A DNA stretch of 64,000 nucleotides from contig NZ_CP053351.1 in NCBI RefSeq assembly GCF_013394655.1, forward strand, positions 186,001-250,000. Direction: 5' to 3'. The stretch comes from Winogradskyella schleiferi. GTDB taxonomy: Bacteria > Bacteroidota > Bacteroidia > Flavobacteriales > Flavobacteriaceae. The position numbers were made by a program, and so were the translations under genes. Numbering within the stretch: the stretch's first letter is position 1; each line of letters opens with the position of its first letter. Shown here in pieces: positions 62,563-64,000 of this stretch. The notes under the pieces are model-generated. The model had not been told where the DNA came from. It did no database searches and worked only from the letters and a program-made list of their open reading frames with translations.

Positions 62563-63615
62563 TTGGAACGCTATAAACGACAAATACAATTACCACAAGT
62601 TGGGGAAACTGGACAACAAAAACTAAAAAACGCAAAAATATTAGTTGTTGGCGCAGGAGGTTTGGGATGTGCAATTTTGCCGTATTTAACGGCTTCGGGA
62701 ATTGAAACCATCGGAATAATAGATGGCGACACCATTGATGAAAGTAACTTGCATCGCCAGATTTTATATACCGAAAAAACAGTAAACCAGCAAAAAGTAA
62801 CAGTCGCTAAAACACAGCTGGAAGCTTTGAATTCTAATGTAAAAATTCAAGTTTATAAATACTATTTATCTGGCGAAAATGCCATAGAAATTTTTAAAAT
62901 CTATGATATTATTGTTGATGCAACAGATAGCATTCAAACCAGATATCTTATAAATGACGCTTGTATCATTGCGGACAAACCTTTTGTTTATGGTTCCATT
63001 TATCGATTTGAAGGACAAGTTTCGGTTTTCAATTATAAAAACGGACCAACCTATCGATGTTTATTTAAAAATAATAATACCAAAATAAATAACTGTGAAG
63101 ATGCTGGTGTTTTAGGCACTACTGTTGGTTTTATCGGCATGCTTCAAGCTAATGAAGTTATTAAAATGGTATTAGAAACAGGTGACATATTATCTGGAAA
63201 ATTACTTATTTATAACACTTTAAATAACACGCAGAATAGTATCAATTTCAATAAAACGGAAACTAAAATTATTGACGAAGCATTTTTTAATTCAGAATAT
63301 AAAACGCATAAGATAGAAGCTATATGTGTAAGTGAAGCGATTTCAAAAAAGACCATTTTCATAGATGTTCGAGAGTTGCATGAAACTCCAAAATTAACAT
63401 TGCCAAACAGCATCCAGATGCCATTATCGGTTTTAGAAACGGAATTAAAAAAATTAGATAAAAACAAAAGTTACGCCATTTTTTGCCAAAGCGGAAGACG
63501 AAGTTTAGAAGCTATCAAAATATTAAAACAGCATCGATTTAGCGATGTAAAGAACATTTCAGGAGGTGCAATTAAAATTCAAAATGATATAGAAAATGAA
63601 AAATGTATTTATTAA
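62563..63615 (+). CDS. moeB: MoaD-activating enzyme MoeB/ThiF type with C-terminal rhodanese domain
   Basis: A 350-residue fusion starting at TTG 62563. The N-terminal E1-like domain (about 1-240) has RYKRQIQLPQVGETGQQKL (about 3-21), the ATP loop ILVVGAGGLGCAILPYL (about 27-43) and DSIQTRYLINDA. The usual zinc CxxC pairs are mostly lacking: only single cysteines in YRCLFKN and NNCEDAG are seen. The C-terminal rhodanese domain (about 255-345) has the cysteine in FCQSGRRSLEAIKIL (about 305-319), which can supply sulfur. It therefore activates and sulfurates MoaD. Its last 20 bp overlap moaE. Confidence 0.92.
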   Translation: MERYKRQIQLPQVGETGQQKLKNAKILVVGAGGLGCAILPYLTASGIETIGIIDGDTIDESNLHRQILYTEKTVNQQKVTVAKTQLEALNSNVKIQVYKYYLSGENAIEIFKIYDIIVDATDSIQTRYLINDACIIADKPFVYGSIYRFEGQVSVFNYKNGPTYRCLFKNNNTKINNCEDAGVLGTTVGFIGMLQANEVIKMVLETGDILSGKLLIYNTLNNTQNSINFNKTETKIIDEAFFNSEYKTHKIEAICVSEAISKKTIFIDVRELHETPKLTLPNSIQMPLSVLETELKKLDKNKSYAIFCQSGRRSLEAIKILKQHRFSDVKNISGGAIKIQNDIENEKCIY

Positions 63616-64000
63616 AGGTCCAATAACACCAGAATTTATTGCAGATGCTATTGCCAAACACCAAACCAAGCACAACATTGGTGCGCACAATATTTTCTTG
63701 GGTCAAGTTAGGGCAGATGAAATTAAAAATAAAACCGTTGCTGGAATAGATTTTACGTGTTACGAAGACATGGCAAATCCAATATTGGAAGGTATCCGTG
63801 AAAAAGCATTTAAAACCTTCAATTTAACCTGCATGCATATTTACCATAGTTTGGGCGAAATAAAAGTAGGCGAGATTTGCTTTTTTGTGTTTGTTTCGGC
63901 AAAACACAGTAAGGAGGTTTATGATGCAACGGAATATCTTGTCAATATCGTAAAAAAGAAAGTGCCTTTATTTGGAAAGGAGATTTTTGACGACGATTCA
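63596..64000 (+). CDS. moaE: Molybdopterin synthase large subunit MoaE, 3' end cut by window edge
   Basis: Opening at ATG 63596 inside the end of the moeB frame, it runs open to the window edge (135 codons). MoaE features are GAHNIFLGQVRADEIKNKTV (about 29-48), the segment FTCYEDMANPILEGIREKA, IYHSLGEIKVGEICFFVFVS (about 85-104) and the active-site Lys in VKKKVPLFGKEIF (about 119-131). The usual length is near 140-150 residues, so only the last few are missing. It joins MoaD to form molybdopterin synthase. Confidence 0.93.
   Translation, partial: MKNVFIKGPITPEFIADAIAKHQTKHNIGAHNIFLGQVRADEIKNKTVAGIDFTCYEDMANPILEGIREKAFKTFNLTCMHIYHSLGEIKVGEICFFVFVSAKHSKEVYDATEYLVNIVKKKVPLFGKEIFDDDS

Noticed and set aside
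1..64000. A CRISPR array or cas genes
   Set aside because: No set of regularly spaced identical repeats and no Cas-like proteins were seen; the structured region at 2.1-2.4 kb has hairpins without equal spacers.
1..64000. Insertion sequences or transposases
   Set aside because: No intact transposase gene was found; mobility of the metal island is explained by the tyrosine integrase.

Overview
The window is AT-rich DNA from a member of the Bacteroidota, most likely a Flavobacteriaceae bacterium. The evidence is SusC/SusD outer-membrane pairs, lipoproteins with Bacteroidota-style signal peptides, C-terminal type IX secretion tails, and promoters of the form TTTG-N19-TAnnTTTG with weak ribosome-binding sites. 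It falls into three blocks.

Block 1 (1 to about 20,830) is a heavy-metal resistance island. In order it holds a truncated DUF302 gene, two DUF3347 proteins flanking a haem-binding protein, a set of tandem stem-loops, a small cysteine-rich membrane protein, an ion channel, a permease, PepSY and DUF305 proteins, and a CusB-type efflux adaptor carrying metal-binding modules at both ends. An AraC-type regulator with a CxxC module follows. Next comes an ArsR-controlled mercury operon (MerTP fusion, beta-propeller lipoprotein, MerP-like protein, MerA, second disulfide reductase), then a methyltransferase, a CDF transporter, CopA, a small CopZ-like chaperone and an MtfA-like peptidase. A tyrosine integrase closes the block beside a tRNA-Leu(CAA)-like sequence whose 3' part is well formed and whose 5' half is degenerate. 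The island therefore looks like a site-specific integrative element whose right junction lies near 20,770-20,830 and whose left end is outside the window.

Block 2 (about 21,400 to 57,114) is a large pectin-utilisation locus. Cytoplasmic genes (kduI, kduD, uxaC, a TRAP transporter, uxaB, uxaA) convert galacturonate and unsaturated uronates to 2-keto-3-deoxygluconate. A LacI-family regulator follows. Exported functions include a PL9-like lyase, two PL1-like pectate lyases, a GH28, a GH105, a GH43, a PL10-CE8 fusion, a CE12 esterase, two alpha/beta esterases, a SusC/SusD pair, and candidate binding proteins. Six near-identical palindromes (consensus TGTAATCGATTACA) lie directly on or just after the promoter -7 boxes of six transcription units, which defines a local regulon for the LacI protein. 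The KDG kinase and aldolase needed to finish the pathway are not in the window.

Block 3 (about 58,900 to the right edge) is a molybdenum-cofactor operon: moeA, a ModE-like DNA-binding protein, a TauE/SafE permease, mobA, a siroheme-synthase N-terminal protein, moaD, a MoeB-rhodanese fusion, and moaE cut by the window edge. Between blocks 2 and 3 lies about 1 kb with a probable decayed gene, then an unrecognised 188-residue protein.

The strongest candidates for undescribed biology are the tandem stem-loops at 2.1-2.4 kb, the duplicated-module secreted protein at 42,952, the beta-propeller lipoprotein inside the mer operon, and the beta-propeller lipoprotein in the pectin operon at 52,221.
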